A stretch of 64,000 nt of DNA from Mesorhizobium sp. WSM4313 (GCF_002294725.1 NZ_NSFT01000002.1:1-64000); one strand, 5' to 3'. Positions 9,059 through 18,730 are shown, counted from the first letter of the stretch. Notes: generated by a model from the sequence alone, not told the origin. Program-made: numbers and translations.

Positions 9059-10711
9059 CTACTGAACGGTGATCTCGGTCCGCTCGCCGGCCTTGATCGT
9101 CACCGGCAATTCCTTCTCCTGGCCTTCAGCGGACATGTGGCGCACGACCACATAGTCGCCGGCGGGGATCGCCTGTTGCCAACTATCACCGTAAGTCAGG
9201 CCCAGCGACTTGCGTTTGCCTTCGATGTCCTTCTTCGACGACAACACCTCGATCGAATAGGCGCCGGGTGCCGACATCGCCAGCACGCCCGCATCGAGCG
9301 CGACCTTGATGTCCTGATTGTCGCCGGCCTTGATGCTGAAGGGCTGCTCGATGACGGCAAGATCGAGCGTGGTGAGCGCGACATAGTCGTCCGGCGGCAG
9401 CCAGAACTTGCTGTCAGGTCCGTAGGAATGCTCCACGCTTTCACGCGAGCCGTCGATCTTCTTCTTCGCCTTGACGACCTCAAAGCCGATGCCGGAATTG
9501 TCGGCCTTGTCGCCGCCGGCGGTGTAGTAGGCGTTGAGCACGGCATGACCAACGCCGACGACGATGTCCTTCTCGACGGTCTGTCCGGCAGCAAGCTGGA
9601 CGGTCTCGGTTACTGTGCCGGCGCCGATCTGCACCTTCACTTTCTGCTCGCCGGCGGGGACGGTCGCCTTGGCGTCGCCATAGTGCGTGGTGCTGCCGCC
9701 AGGATAGGCGAAATCGACACGCGCTTCGCCGCTGATCTCCGAGCCCTGGCTAGCATGCGGGTGGATGACCAAAGTGCCGGCGTTCAGCGTGAACAGCGGG
9801 CTGTAGGTCTTGCCAGCCTCTATCTTGATCTTCTGCTCGCTCCTCGCCTCGTCGACGCGGCCGACGACGATGTAGTCGCCCGGTTCGAGATTGGTTTTCA
9901 GCTCGCCATACTCGGTCATGACTTGGTCGCCGCGCGAGCCGTCCGCATTGGCCTTGTAGATTTCCCAAGCGTTGCTGTTGTCGGAGATTTCGGGACCGCC
10001 CTCGGCCATGACCACGCTCGGCGTGAAATTGAATTCAGGCTTGGCGGGCTCGGGCGCTGGCGCGGGTGACGGAGCGGGCGTCGGCGCCGGAGCCGTGACG
10101 GTCTCGACCAGAGCTTCCTGCAGCGCCTTCTCATCGGAGGCCTGGATGTATTTGCCGCCGGTGTTTTCGGCGAGGCAGGCGATCTGCTTGCCCTCGTCGG
10201 CGGTCAGGCCGAAGCCGACGACATCGGCGGTGAAGTCGACGCCGCTTTCCTTCAGCTCCTTGCCTAGCGCGCAAGGATCGCCGCCGCAGGTCTCGAGCCC
10301 GTCGGTGATCAGCACCACGGTGGCCTTGTCCTCGGTGTATTTGAGCGCTTCCGCCGCCTGCTTGACGGCGGCCGTGAGCGGCGTCTTGCCGAGGAATTTC
10401 ATGCTGTCGGCTGCCGACGAGATAGCGCTGGCTGAACCGGCCTGCGGCGGAACGATCAACTCGATGTCGTCGCAACTACCTTTGGTGCGATGGCCATAGG
10501 CCATGAAGCCGATCTCGTCGTCGGCGGGAACCGACTGAAGCACCGTGCGCAGCGATTCACGCGCGATCTCCAGCTTCGGCTTGCCGTCGATCTGGGCCCA
10601 CATCGAGCCTGATGCATCAAGAATGATGATGACCTTGTTGGCGGCAAAGCCGAAACCGGTCATCGACAAAAGCAGGAGCGCCGCAGCGACGCTCCGTATC
10701 AGTCCCGCCAT
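9059..10711 (-). CDS. Secreted VWA domain protein with tandem beta domains
   Basis: The 550-residue protein starts with a signal peptide (cleavage near GFAA, residue 23). A von Willebrand factor A domain follows, with a complete MIDAS start DASGS at residues 32-36. A Pro/Ala linker at about 205-230 leads to a C-terminal half of several repeated beta-sandwich units, each containing a phrase like PAGDYVVV or AGETxxV. It is expected in the periplasm or exported as a metal-dependent binding protein. The ATG at 10711 has AGGAG upstream, while an upstream in-frame extension lacks a signal peptide. No partner gene is obvious. The ligand is unknown. Confidence 0.88.
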   Translation of the reverse strand: MAGLIRSVAAALLLLSMTGFGFAANKVIIILDASGSMWAQIDGKPKLEIARESLRTVLQSVPADDEIGFMAYGHRTKGSCDDIELIVPPQAGSASAISSAADSMKFLGKTPLTAAVKQAAEALKYTEDKATVVLITDGLETCGGDPCALGKELKESGVDFTADVVGFGLTADEGKQIACLAENTGGKYIQASDEKALQEALVETVTAPAPTPAPSPAPAPEPAKPEFNFTPSVVMAEGGPEISDNSNAWEIYKANADGSRGDQVMTEYGELKTNLEPGDYIVVGRVDEARSEQKIKIEAGKTYSPLFTLNAGTLVIHPHASQGSEISGEARVDFAYPGGSTTHYGDAKATVPAGEQKVKVQIGAGTVTETVQLAAGQTVEKDIVVGVGHAVLNAYYTAGGDKADNSGIGFEVVKAKKKIDGSRESVEHSYGPDSKFWLPPDDYVALTTLDLAVIEQPFSIKAGDNQDIKVALDAGVLAMSAPGAYSIEVLSSKKDIEGKRKSLGLTYGDSWQQAIPAGDYVVVRHMSAEGQEKELPVTIKAGERTEITVQ

Positions 10712-10798
10712 GGAAATCTCCTGAGAGCAACCCTCGTCCGCGTTGCGAAAGCTATTTGAGGCGGCATTCGGAGACAAGTCCGAAGGCCGGCGAGTCAC

Positions 10799-11806
10799 TC
10801 AATAAGTGGTGCGCCGCTCTTCCGATGGCGGACGGCCGAACTGCAGCCGGTAACTCTGCGCGAAATAGGAGTGCGAGGTGAAGCCGGTGGCGATCGCCAC
10901 GTCGAGAATCGGCATGTTGGTCTGGCGCAGCAATTCGCGCGCGCGTTCGAGCCGCAGCCGCATATAGTAGCGGCCGGGGGTGACGCTCAAATGGCGCAGG
11001 AACAGGCGCTCGACCTGGCGCACCGACAGCCCCGCCGACTTGGCGAGCTGCACCGCCGACAGCGGTTCGTCGAGATGATCGGCCATCAACTCGACGATGC
11101 GCCTCAGCTTCTCCGACTTGCCGGTGAGGTCCCGTTCGGGGCCGACGCGCTGGCGGTCGCCGGCCGAGCGTATGCGCTCGTGCTGGAACTGGTTGGCGAC
11201 GCCGTTGGCGAGGTTGGAGCCGAAATCGCCGCGCACGATCTCCAGCATCAGGTCGATCGAGGTGGTGCCGCCGGCACAGGTGTAACGCTTGCGGTCGATC
11301 TCGAAGACGTTGCCGGTGCAGTTGATGTCGGGGAAACGCTCCATGAAGCCGGCGCGGTTCTCCCAATGGATGGTGCAGCGATAGCCGTCGAGCTGCCCGG
11401 CTTCGGCCAGGAGATAAGAGCCGACCGACAGGGCGCCGAGCGCATTGCCGCGCCGGCCCCAGCTGCGCAGCGCCGCCAGAACCTTGCTCTTGCCGGGAAA
11501 TTCGATGGAGAGGCCGACCGAAACGAACAGGATGTCGACCGGCGGCATGTCGGCGACCGAATAGTCGATCTTCAACGGCAGGCCGTTCGAGGCCATGACC
11601 GCGTCGCCGTCGGCCGAGATCGTCGTCCAGCCATAGAAATCGCGGCCGAGCAGTCGGTTCGCCGAGCGGAAGCAGTCGATGGCGGCCGCCAGCGAGAACA
11701 TCGAGAATTTGTCGACCAAGAGGAAGCCGAACTGGCGGCCGCCCTGAACGGGATCGCTCGTGATCGGCCGCTCGAGAACGGGATGCGACTGGTTCGAGTG
11801 GGGCAT
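10799..11806 (-). CDS. GlxA family transcriptional regulator (DJ-1/PfpI + AraC HTH)
   Basis: The 335-residue regulator has an N-terminal DJ-1/PfpI-like sensor domain (about residues 25-190) and a C-terminal AraC-type double helix-turn-helix (about 225-320, with the family phrase SHSYFAQSYRLQFGRPPSE). In enzymatic DJ-1 proteins a Cys sits in the nucleophile elbow. Here the equivalent stretch reads SVGSYLLAEAGQLDG without Cys, which fits a ligand-binding rather than catalytic role. The ATG at 11806 has AAGGGA nine bases before it. Relatives control carnitine, betaine or amino-acid catabolism; the target here is unknown. folD lies upstream on the same strand. Confidence 0.88.
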   Translation of the reverse strand: MPHSNQSHPVLERPITSDPVQGGRQFGFLLVDKFSMFSLAAAIDCFRSANRLLGRDFYGWTTISADGDAVMASNGLPLKIDYSVADMPPVDILFVSVGLSIEFPGKSKVLAALRSWGRRGNALGALSVGSYLLAEAGQLDGYRCTIHWENRAGFMERFPDINCTGNVFEIDRKRYTCAGGTTSIDLMLEIVRGDFGSNLANGVANQFQHERIRSAGDRQRVGPERDLTGKSEKLRRIVELMADHLDEPLSAVQLAKSAGLSVRQVERLFLRHLSVTPGRYYMRLRLERARELLRQTNMPILDVAIATGFTSHSYFAQSYRLQFGRPPSEERRTTY

Positions 11807-11844
11807 CCCGCTCTGTCCCTTTATTTCAGCCGCATTTGTGCAGC

Positions 11845-11864
11845 GCCAAGTGATTCCACTTGGC
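11845..11864. promoter_or_regulatory. Inverted repeat between folD and the glxA-like gene
   Basis: A perfect 8-bp inverted repeat, GCCAAGTG at 11845-11852 and CACTTGGC at 11857-11864, has a 4-base spacer. It lies about 40 bases before the ATG of the GlxA-type regulator. It could be that regulator's operator or a folD terminator stem. It has no T run, so an operator is slightly preferred. Confidence 0.4.
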
Positions 11865-11915
11865 TGCAAAATGCTGGGGAGCGGTCAGGTTCGGCAATGC
11901 CGAGGCTTTCTCAAA

Positions 11916-12818
11916 TCAGAAGGACGGCCGCTTCAACCCGGCCGCGAGGTAGGCGGAAGCTACAGTGTTCGCCATCAGCATGGCAATGGTCATCGGTCCG
12001 ACGCCGCCCGGCACCGGCGTGATGGCGCCCGCGAGCTTGGCCGCTTCGGGATAGGCGACGTCGCCGACCAGGCGGCTCTTGCCTTCGCCCTTTTCGGGCG
12101 CGGGGATGCGGTTGATGCCGACGTCGATGACGGTCGCGCCGGGCTTGACCCAATCGCCCTTGACCATCTCCGGACGGCCGACCGCAGCGACCAGGATATC
12201 AGCGGTGCGGGCAAGCGCCGGCAGGTCCCTGGTGCGGCTGTGGGCAATGGTGACCGTGCAGTTGGCGGCGAGCAGCAGGTTGGCCATCGGCTTGCCGACG
12301 ATGTTGGAGCGGCCGACGACGACGGCGTTGAGGCCGGAGAGATCCTTGCCGCGCACCCGCTCGATCAACAGCATGGAGCCTGCCGGCGTGCAGGGCACGA
12401 AGGCCGTGTCGAGCTCGCCGGTGCCGAGCTTGCCGACATTGATGAAGTGGAAGCCGTCGACATCCTTTTCCGGCGCGATCGTCTGGATCACCTTGCCGGC
12501 GTCGATATGGCCGGGGAGCGGCAGTTGAACGAGGATGCCGTGGATCGACTGATCGGCGTTGAGGTCGCTGATGATCGTCAGCAATTGTTCCTCGGTGGTG
12601 TCGGCCGGCAACGTATGCTGGAGCGAATGGAAGCCGCATTCCTTGGCGGTGCGCGATTTCGAGGCGACATAGACCTGGCTTGCCGGATCCTCGCCGACGA
12701 TCACCACCGCAAGGCCGGGCTTGGTGGCTCCTTTGGCCGACAGCTCCGCGGTCAGAGCCTTGACCTTCGAAACCACGTCCTCGGCGACACGCTTTCCATC
12801 AATCACTTCGGCCATCAC
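11916..12818 (-). CDS. folD: Bifunctional methylenetetrahydrofolate dehydrogenase/cyclohydrolase
   Basis: The 300-residue cytosolic enzyme interconverts methylene-, methenyl- and formyl-tetrahydrofolate in one-carbon metabolism. Motifs include [14 protein letters not shown] with the catalytic Lys, [10 protein letters not shown], and [15 protein letters not shown] for NADP binding. The C-terminal [16 protein letters not shown] is the second FolD signature. The protein can start at the ATG at 12818 or the adjacent ATG at 12815. The length is typical. Confidence 0.97.
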   Translation of the reverse strand: MMAEVIDGKRVAEDVVSKVKALTAELSAKGATKPGLAVVIVGEDPASQVYVASKSRTAKECGFHSLQHTLPADTTEEQLLTIISDLNADQSIHGILVQLPLPGHIDAGKVIQTIAPEKDVDGFHFINVGKLGTGELDTAFVPCTPAGSMLLIERVRGKDLSGLNAVVVGRSNIVGKPMANLLLAANCTVTIAHSRTRDLPALARTADILVAAVGRPEMVKGDWVKPGATVIDVGINRIPAPEKGEGKSRLVGDVAYPEAAKLAGAITPVPGGVGPMTIAMLMANTVASAYLAAGLKRPSF

Positions 12819-13034
12819 TAACCCTCAGCTTCGCTTCGAGGCCGCATCGATGCACGGCCCCATTTCCTCGATCAGCATTGTCGATCCGCCAAAGCGAGAC
12901 GCTTGCGGCCGGAATGCAGCGCGGCATTTTCACGAAAATTCGACAAGGCAATCCCGTCAAAGCGTCGTCGGATGCCGTAAACCCGAAACCGGCCGCTTTT
13001 ATCGAACCGCGAGCCGTCCAGAAATACGGATAGT

Positions 13035-15515
13035 TTAGAAATAGCGGCGGCGCGTGCGGCTTTCGGTCAGCTCGCGCACCGCCTCCCGGAATTCGCGCAG
13101 GCTGGCGCGGATCTCGTCGATCTCGCCTTGCTGGCCGGCAGGGGGCTGGTCGGCGGGGGGCTGGTCGGCCTCGCCGGCGGCCGGCGACCGCGGATGATAG
13201 GATGCCGCCGATGCAGAATAATGATCGTCGTAGGGATCGGTCCGGCCGTGGTCCGGCCGGTACGAATAGGAATAGCCCTGCTCGTATGGCTGCCGGAAAT
13301 TCTCCCGCGCCGATGGTTGAGCCCGGGGATAGCGTTCTTCCAGGGTGGGCGCCCGCCAGGCGCTTTCAGGCGGGACAGAGTCCATATCGACCGTTTCAGC
13401 CGGCTCGCGCCGCACGAAATAGCGAACCGCCGAGGCAAGCGAGCCGAAAAGCCCGGGACGGCCGGCATCGTTGGCCGGTTCCGGCGGTGGCGTGACGGAG
13501 TGGACCGGAGCCGGTGCAGCCGCCTGCACAGGTGGTGGAACCGGCGGTGAAGCAGGCGGCGGTGTGAAGGACGCTGCCGGCGACGGTGTGAAGGATGAAG
13601 CCGGAGGCGGCATGAAAGGCGGAGCCGGTGCTGGTGTGAAAGCCGGAGGTGGCGGCGGAGCGACAGGCGAAGCCGGCGGCGTGGCGAGTGGTGGCGGCGC
13701 CGGTGGGGCGGCCCGATTGGAATTGCTCTCAAGCGCAGAAGGACGGTCTTCACTCCCGCGACGCGAGCGTGCATTGGCCGTCTCGCGCAGGCTGGCAAGG
13801 ATGCCGCGCAGCGCGCCGAGGCCGATGCCGGCAAACAGGCCGGCGAACAGCCCCGCCAAGGCCATCAGGACACGCGACGGCCCCTTGGCTTCCAGCGGCG
13901 GTTGAGCCGGCGAAAGCACGTTGATGTTGGCCGAATTGACGTTCTTTTGCTCGCCGGTTTCCTTGGCGCGCAACAAATACTGCTCATAGACAGAGCGCTT
14001 GGCGGCGGCTTCGCGCTCCAGCTCGCGCAGCGAAACAAGATTGTTGTTCACATCGCCACTCTGCACCTTGGCCTGGGCCAGGCGCGAGGACAAGTCCTGC
14101 TCGAGCTGAACGGAGCGCTTCAGGTCGACCTGCAGCGAGGACGCGATGCGCTGCAGCTCCGCGGTGATGCGTTCGCGCGCGCCGGCAAGCTGGGCGTTAA
14201 GCGCCTGCAACTCAGGATGACGCGGGCCGAACTTGATCGCGGCGCGGTCGGCTTCCTGCTTCAGCGCCGCATATTGCGAGCGCAGCTCGCTCATCATGTT
14301 GGAGTTGATCTCTTCCGGCAACGTGCCGCTGAGGACCGAATTGACGTTCAGCGAGCGCGCCGAGGCGGCGCGGGCGTTCAGCTCGAGCGTGCGGGCGCGG
14401 GCAACGGAAAGCTGCTCGTTGAGCTTCAGCATCTGGTCGTCGCTGATCAGGTGGCCCTGCGCGTCGACAAGGTCGTGCGTCGCCCTGAAATCCTCAACGT
14501 TGCGTTCGGCCGTCTCGACGCCCTTGCGCAGCTCATCGAGCTTCGACGTCAGCGCGCTCGTTGCACGTCCGGCCATTTCTGACTGGTAGTTGCCGATCTC
14601 CCGCTGGAAGACGTCTCTCGTCGTGTTAGCTATCTCTGCCGATTTCTCGCCATTGCGCGTGGTGGCGCTGATGGAGATGACAAAAGTCTTGCCGGTGCGC
14701 TCGACCGACAGGCGGTCGGCCAGATTGCCGACGGCCAGCGCCTGGCGGCGAATCTCGTCGCTGCCGGCCGGCTGGTCATCTCGCGAAATCATCGAGCGCA
14801 GGAACGACGCGACGCCGAGGCCACCAGATCCCTGACCGTTGAACTCCGGGTCGTTGACGAGGTTGAGCTCCTTGACGACCTCGTCAAGAACCTTGCCTGA
14901 TGTGACCATCTTGATGCGGGTTTCGACAACGGCCAATGCCGCGTCGGGCTCACCCACCGATTGGGTGAGATCGCGGTCGGCAAGTTTCAGGTCGCCCGGC
15001 TCGATGGTTAGCTCGGTCGTAGCTTCGTATTTCTTCGGCGTCGATAGCGCGAGGGCTATGCCAAGGGCGGCGCCCAGGATGGTGGTGGACAGGATCAGCG
15101 CTTTGGAGCGAGCGATGCCGCCAATCACCTGCACCGGGTCGATCAGCGGTTTCCATTCCTGGGAATCGTCGATAGCAGGTGGTCGGCTTGTATGACGAGG
15201 TTCCGGAGCGGCATGCGGTTGGTGGCCTTCCGCAGTGCCCCCGTAGCCCTGCCCTAGTGACGCGGCCCGGTCGTCGCCTGTTTCGACTGGATCCGCCTGA
15301 TCGTGGTCAAATCCGCCGATTTCGGTGGGGCGCGGATTCAACTTTTCTTCGCGCTCGGAACGCGCGGCGCGATGGCGCGCGGCGGCGTCCTCGCGCCAAG
15401 AGGAATTGGCCCGGTCGCCGATCGAAACCGTCTTGTCGTCGCCACGCATGGCTTGGCCGAGCGCGAGCAGGGAACGCTCGCGCCTCCAGTCATCACGGTT
15501 ATCCCTGTCGACCAT
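13035..15515 (-). CDS. GumC/Wzz family exopolysaccharide chain-length protein
   Basis: The 826-residue inner-membrane protein has a polar N-terminal region of about 140 residues and a first membrane segment (near ILSTTILGAALGIALAL, about residue 155). A large periplasmic coiled-coil domain with Wzz homology runs to about residue 540. A second membrane segment (VLMALAGLFAGLFAGIGLGAL) precedes a long, very Pro/Ala-rich cytoplasmic tail that ends in a short helical segment. The tyrosine-kinase domain of full BY-kinases is absent: no Walker A motif or tyrosine tail is seen. It probably sets polymer length and helps export. It is divergent from the flippase gene. The Pro-rich tail is unusual in length. 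Confidence 0.87.
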   Translation of the reverse strand: MVDRDNRDDWRRERSLLALGQAMRGDDKTVSIGDRANSSWREDAAARHRAARSEREEKLNPRPTEIGGFDHDQADPVETGDDRAASLGQGYGGTAEGHQPHAAPEPRHTSRPPAIDDSQEWKPLIDPVQVIGGIARSKALILSTTILGAALGIALALSTPKKYEATTELTIEPGDLKLADRDLTQSVGEPDAALAVVETRIKMVTSGKVLDEVVKELNLVNDPEFNGQGSGGLGVASFLRSMISRDDQPAGSDEIRRQALAVGNLADRLSVERTGKTFVISISATTRNGEKSAEIANTTRDVFQREIGNYQSEMAGRATSALTSKLDELRKGVETAERNVEDFRATHDLVDAQGHLISDDQMLKLNEQLSVARARTLELNARAASARSLNVNSVLSGTLPEEINSNMMSELRSQYAALKQEADRAAIKFGPRHPELQALNAQLAGARERITAELQRIASSLQVDLKRSVQLEQDLSSRLAQAKVQSGDVNNNLVSLRELEREAAAKRSVYEQYLLRAKETGEQKNVNSANINVLSPAQPPLEAKGPSRVLMALAGLFAGLFAGIGLGALRGILASLRETANARSRRGSEDRPSALESNSNRAAPPAPPPLATPPASPVAPPPPPAFTPAPAPPFMPPPASSFTPSPAASFTPPPASPPVPPPVQAAAPAPVHSVTPPPEPANDAGRPGLFGSLASAVRYFVRREPAETVDMDSVPPESAWRAPTLEERYPRAQPSARENFRQPYEQGYSYSYRPDHGRTDPYDDHYSASAASYHPRSPAAGEADQPPADQPPAGQQGEIDEIRASLREFREAVRELTESRTRRRYF

Positions 15516-15565
15516 TGTCCTGGAACTTGCTCTCTGGCGGCTTGGGCGCGCGGATCGGCCAATCG

Positions 15566-15580
15566 TTAAGCCACGCTAAA
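15566..15580. promoter_or_regulatory. CtrA-like half-conserved box upstream of the GumC gene
   Basis: TTAA at 15566-15569 and TAAA at 15577-15580 are separated by exactly seven bases, one mismatch from the CtrA consensus TTAA-N7-TTAA. It lies about 50 bases upstream of the GumC start in the divergent spacer with the flippase gene. Short AT-rich motifs arise by chance, so the call is tentative. Confidence 0.25.
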
Positions 15581-15713
15581 CAGGCATAGGAAACAAACGG
15601 TTAATTTTGCGCCTCGGCGGGCACAGTTTTCGCCCTTGTTCACCGCATTTCAGGCCGCCGGGACGGCCGCCAGAACGCCGCGTTAAACTTTGCAGCCTAT
15701 CTATCGCCCGGGT

Positions 15714-17009
15714 ATGACCCAGGCCAGCGACATGCCGCAAGGGCGGAGCTTCGCGCGGATCGGCCACTTCGTGGCCACCCGCCGGAAACTGGTATTCGAT
15801 TATTTCTCTGCGATCAGCGGCGCCGGCGGTCGGCTGGTGTTTTCGCTCGCCTATTTCATCGCTTTGGCCAACACGCTTTCGATCTCCGAATTCGGCATGT
15901 TCGCAACCGCCTCGGCCGCCGGCATCATGCTGTCGCGCATCCTGGCCTTCGGCTTCATCTCGGCGCTCTACCGCACCGCCACCATCCGCCCCAACCTGAT
16001 CGGCACGTTCACCGCCGGTTTCCTGCTTCTCGGCGTCCTGTCGCTGCCGTTCCTCGCCGCTGCGTCCTACGGCGTCTATCTGATCTTCTTCGCCGGCACC
16101 GTGCCGCTATCGGCCTTCGCCGCTGTCGTCTTCGCCGAGACGCTTTTGTGGCGACCGGTCGAAGTTGCGCTGATCGTCAACAACGGCCTCGGCAAGTTCG
16201 GGCGGGCGGCCGTGCTCGCCATCCTGGCGACGGCGCTCAGGGCAGTCGGCGCGATCCTGTTCATGCTTGGCGCGCAGCACAGCATCGGCGTCTGGTCGCT
16301 GTTCTACATCGGCGCCAATGCCGCCTCGCTCATCGTCGCCTTCGTCTTCTTCTATCCGCGCCAGCGGCTGCGGCTGCGCGCCGAGCTCTATTTCCGGCGG
16401 CTCGCCGATTCCGTCTATGTCGCCGGCTCCGAAGTACTGTTCTATCTGCAGATGGAGTTCGACAAGCTCTTGGTGCTGTCGATCGGCGGGCCGCATCTCG
16501 CCGGCATCTATGCCATCATCATGCGGCTGGTCGATCTCACCGCGATCCCGATCCGCACCTTCTCGATGATGCTGGTGCAGCGCATGATGCGTGCGCCGGA
16601 GCTTCTGTCGCGGCTGGCGGTCAAGAGCGGTATCGAAGGCGGCGTGTTCCTGGTCTCGACGCTGGCACTGGCATCGCTCGGCATCGTGCTGCATTTCTTC
16701 CCGAACGCGCTTGGCAAGAATGTCGCCGAGGCAGCGCCGCTGGTGGCTCTCGCGGTCTGCGTGCCGGGCTTGCGCAACCTCGTCGAATATCAGGCCGAGC
16801 TTCTCTTCGCGCGCGGTCAGACGGCGGTGCGGGCGATCAATCTCGGTCTGCTCGCCGGCTTGAAGGCGGTTCTGCTCACTTATGTGCTGACCACCATCCC
16901 CGACACGGCCAATCTGGTCCTGTCGCTCAACATCGTCTTCCTGCTGCTTTATCTCGCCTCGATGCTGCTGACCTATTCGGCCATGCGCCGGCCGGCCAAG
17001 GCGATCTGA
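15714..17009 (+). CDS. Polysaccharide flippase-like membrane protein
   Basis: The 431-residue protein is almost entirely hydrophobic, with about 12 membrane segments. It resembles Wzx/RfbX and MATE-like lipid-linked oligosaccharide flippases, which move undecaprenyl-linked repeat units across the inner membrane. Typical early features are YFSAISGAGGRLVFSLAYF and the EFGMFATASA segment. The ATG at 15714 is preferred to an upstream TTG. It sits in a cluster with a Wzz/GumC protein, glycosyltransferases and an O-antigen ligase-like protein, which supports the role. The gene ends three bases before the end of the convergent DUF6492-type gene. Confidence 0.82.
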   Translation: MTQASDMPQGRSFARIGHFVATRRKLVFDYFSAISGAGGRLVFSLAYFIALANTLSISEFGMFATASAAGIMLSRILAFGFISALYRTATIRPNLIGTFTAGFLLLGVLSLPFLAAASYGVYLIFFAGTVPLSAFAAVVFAETLLWRPVEVALIVNNGLGKFGRAAVLAILATALRAVGAILFMLGAQHSIGVWSLFYIGANAASLIVAFVFFYPRQRLRLRAELYFRRLADSVYVAGSEVLFYLQMEFDKLLVLSIGGPHLAGIYAIIMRLVDLTAIPIRTFSMMLVQRMMRAPELLSRLAVKSGIEGGVFLVSTLALASLGIVLHFFPNALGKNVAEAAPLVALAVCVPGLRNLVEYQAELLFARGQTAVRAINLGLLAGLKAVLLTYVLTTIPDTANLVLSLNIVFLLLYLASMLLTYSAMRRPAKAI

Positions 17010-17012
17010 GCC

Positions 17013-17939
17013 TTACGCGGAAAGCCCGATCAGGCGGCGGATGCGGCCGGTATCGGTGCCGATGAAGGATTGCATGCCGATTGCCACCTGTTCCGGCGCC
17101 ATAGCGTCGACGAAGCGGCGGAATTCCTCGTCGGACAGCGGCTCGCCGTTCCAGTGGACGCGGCAGAACTCCTCCGAGCCGTGGAAATGGCCTGCGCCTT
17201 GAAGCACGTCGTCGACATAGCGGCCATAGATCATGCATTCGGAGAATTTTCGCGCCGAGCCGACCACGCCGACCCAGTCGCGACCATGCACCTTCTCGAT
17301 GCGCTCGCACATGGCGTTGACCGTCTCGCGGCGCCAGGCGATCAGCGTCGAGATGTAGTCGTGGCTCGATGGATTGGAGGGATCGATGCAAAGCGCGGCG
17401 CCGGCATTGCGCGACCAGATGCGATGCTCGTCATGTCCATCGCTCGCCAGCACGCCGTCACGCCGGAACAGCCGCACCTTGCCGTCGCGCCAGAAGGCGT
17501 TCGCGTCGAACGGCTTCAGGAAGGCGACGTCGGAATCGCAGAAGACGAGCACGTCTTCCTTTGCCTGCCCGGCAATGGCGATGCGGCGCAGCTGCTGCAC
17601 ATGCCAGCCGCGCAGCGGCTGCGTTTTCAGGCTCAGCCAGACGCGGCGGCGGAAGCCGCTCAGCGGATCGTCGAACACGCGCAGCCAGCGCGGCAACAGG
17701 TCCCGCTCGTCGACAACGCTGCGGCGGCTGCCTTCCAGCTGGCGAAACAGCGCGACATCGCGATGTTCGGTGAGGATATAATGATGCGCCATGCCGGTGA
17801 CGTGGCGATCGACGGTTTCGCATAAAAGCCGGCAGCGCTCGAAATCGGGAGCGTAGCTTGCGGTGACGATCGCAGCCAAGGGCATGCGCGGCAGCGCTTC
17901 GACCGCAGTGGAGGCGTCCGGAACGAAGCGGCTGTTCAC
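17013..17939 (-). CDS. DUF6492-like putative glycosyltransferase
   Basis: The 308-residue protein contains DVLVFCDSDVAFLKPFD, the acidic DxD-type motif of nucleotide-sugar-dependent transferases. It resembles the DUF6492 family found in polysaccharide clusters. The start is a GTG at 17939 whose GTGA overlaps the TGA stop of the upstream wecG-like gene, so the two are translationally coupled. Reading further upstream only translates the wecG-like gene in the wrong frame. The sugar donor and acceptor cannot be told. Confidence 0.8.
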   Translation of the reverse strand: MNSRFVPDASTAVEALPRMPLAAIVTASYAPDFERCRLLCETVDRHVTGMAHHYILTEHRDVALFRQLEGSRRSVVDERDLLPRWLRVFDDPLSGFRRRVWLSLKTQPLRGWHVQQLRRIAIAGQAKEDVLVFCDSDVAFLKPFDANAFWRDGKVRLFRRDGVLASDGHDEHRIWSRNAGAALCIDPSNPSSHDYISTLIAWRRETVNAMCERIEKVHGRDWVGVVGSARKFSECMIYGRYVDDVLQGAGHFHGSEEFCRVHWNGEPLSDEEFRRFVDAMAPEQVAIGMQSFIGTDTGRIRRLIGLSA

Positions 17940-18730
17940 CGGCGCGCCTCCAGCGGCAGCGGTATGCGCAACAGCTTCTGCTTGACGACGCGCCACAGGA
18001 AGAGCGGATTGCCGACAATATAGCGGCGCCACAGGCGGCCGGGTTCGATCCACAGGCGGAACAGCCATTCGAGCCGCAGCCGGCGCAGCCATAGCGGCGC
18101 GCGCGGCACCGAGCCGCTCATGAAATCGAGCAGGGCGCCGACTGCGACCGGCAGCGTGCAATGGCGGCTGTCGATGTGGCGCTCGATCCACAATTCCTGG
18201 CGCGGCACACCCATGGCGACAAGCAGCACATCCGGCCGCAGCCTGGCGATGCGCTCGAGGACCGCTGGCTCCTCGGCGGCCGAGAAGAAGCCGTCATGGA
18301 CGACGACGAATTTGTGCTGCATGGCGAGCGTCGAGAGCTTCGCGGACGCGGCTTCGGCATTGGCGCGCGTCGTGCCGAGCAGCGCCACAGTCAGCGGGTG
18401 CGACGAGGCCTGCAGGAAGGCCGGAATGAAATCGGTGCCGTTGAGATTGCTGGGGAAAGGCGCGCCGTAAAGCAGCTTTGCCGCCATGTCGACGCCGACG
18501 CCGTCGGGCAGGATGAGGAAGTTTTCTAGCGCCTCGGCAAACACCGGGTCGGTGCAGGCAAGGTTGGCGTTATGGGCGTTGAGGAAGCTCACCTTGGTGA
18601 AGCGACGCTCGTCGACCAGCCTGGTGAGCAAGGCGATGGCCTCGTCCCAGCGTATGGCAAGCACCGGAATACCCAAAATGGTCTTGAGCGTATCGAAACC
18701 GAAAGCGGCGCGCGCGGTGTGCATGTTCAT
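17936..18730 (-). CDS. WecG/TagA/CpsF family glycosyltransferase
   Basis: The 264-residue GT26 enzyme transfers an N-acetylaminosugar or related residue to a lipid-linked intermediate. Conserved blocks are FLNAHNANLA, LPDGVGVDMAAKLLYG and DVLLVAMGVPRQELWI. The ATG at 18730 overlaps the stop of the upstream GT4-type gene (ATGA), and its own stop overlaps the next start. The three genes therefore form one tightly coupled minus-strand operon. Confidence 0.92.
   Translation of the reverse strand: MNMHTARAAFGFDTLKTILGIPVLAIRWDEAIALLTRLVDERRFTKVSFLNAHNANLACTDPVFAEALENFLILPDGVGVDMAAKLLYGAPFPSNLNGTDFIPAFLQASSHPLTVALLGTTRANAEAASAKLSTLAMQHKFVVVHDGFFSAAEEPAVLERIARLRPDVLLVAMGVPRQELWIERHIDSRHCTLPVAVGALLDFMSGSVPRAPLWLRRLRLEWLFRLWIEPGRLWRRYIVGNPLFLWRVVKQKLLRIPLPLEARR

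Noticed and set aside
10871..12022. 383-codon plus-strand frame opposite the GlxA-type regulator
   Set aside because: The regulator with both domains is on the minus strand. The plus frame has no recognisable domain and spans two gene borders.
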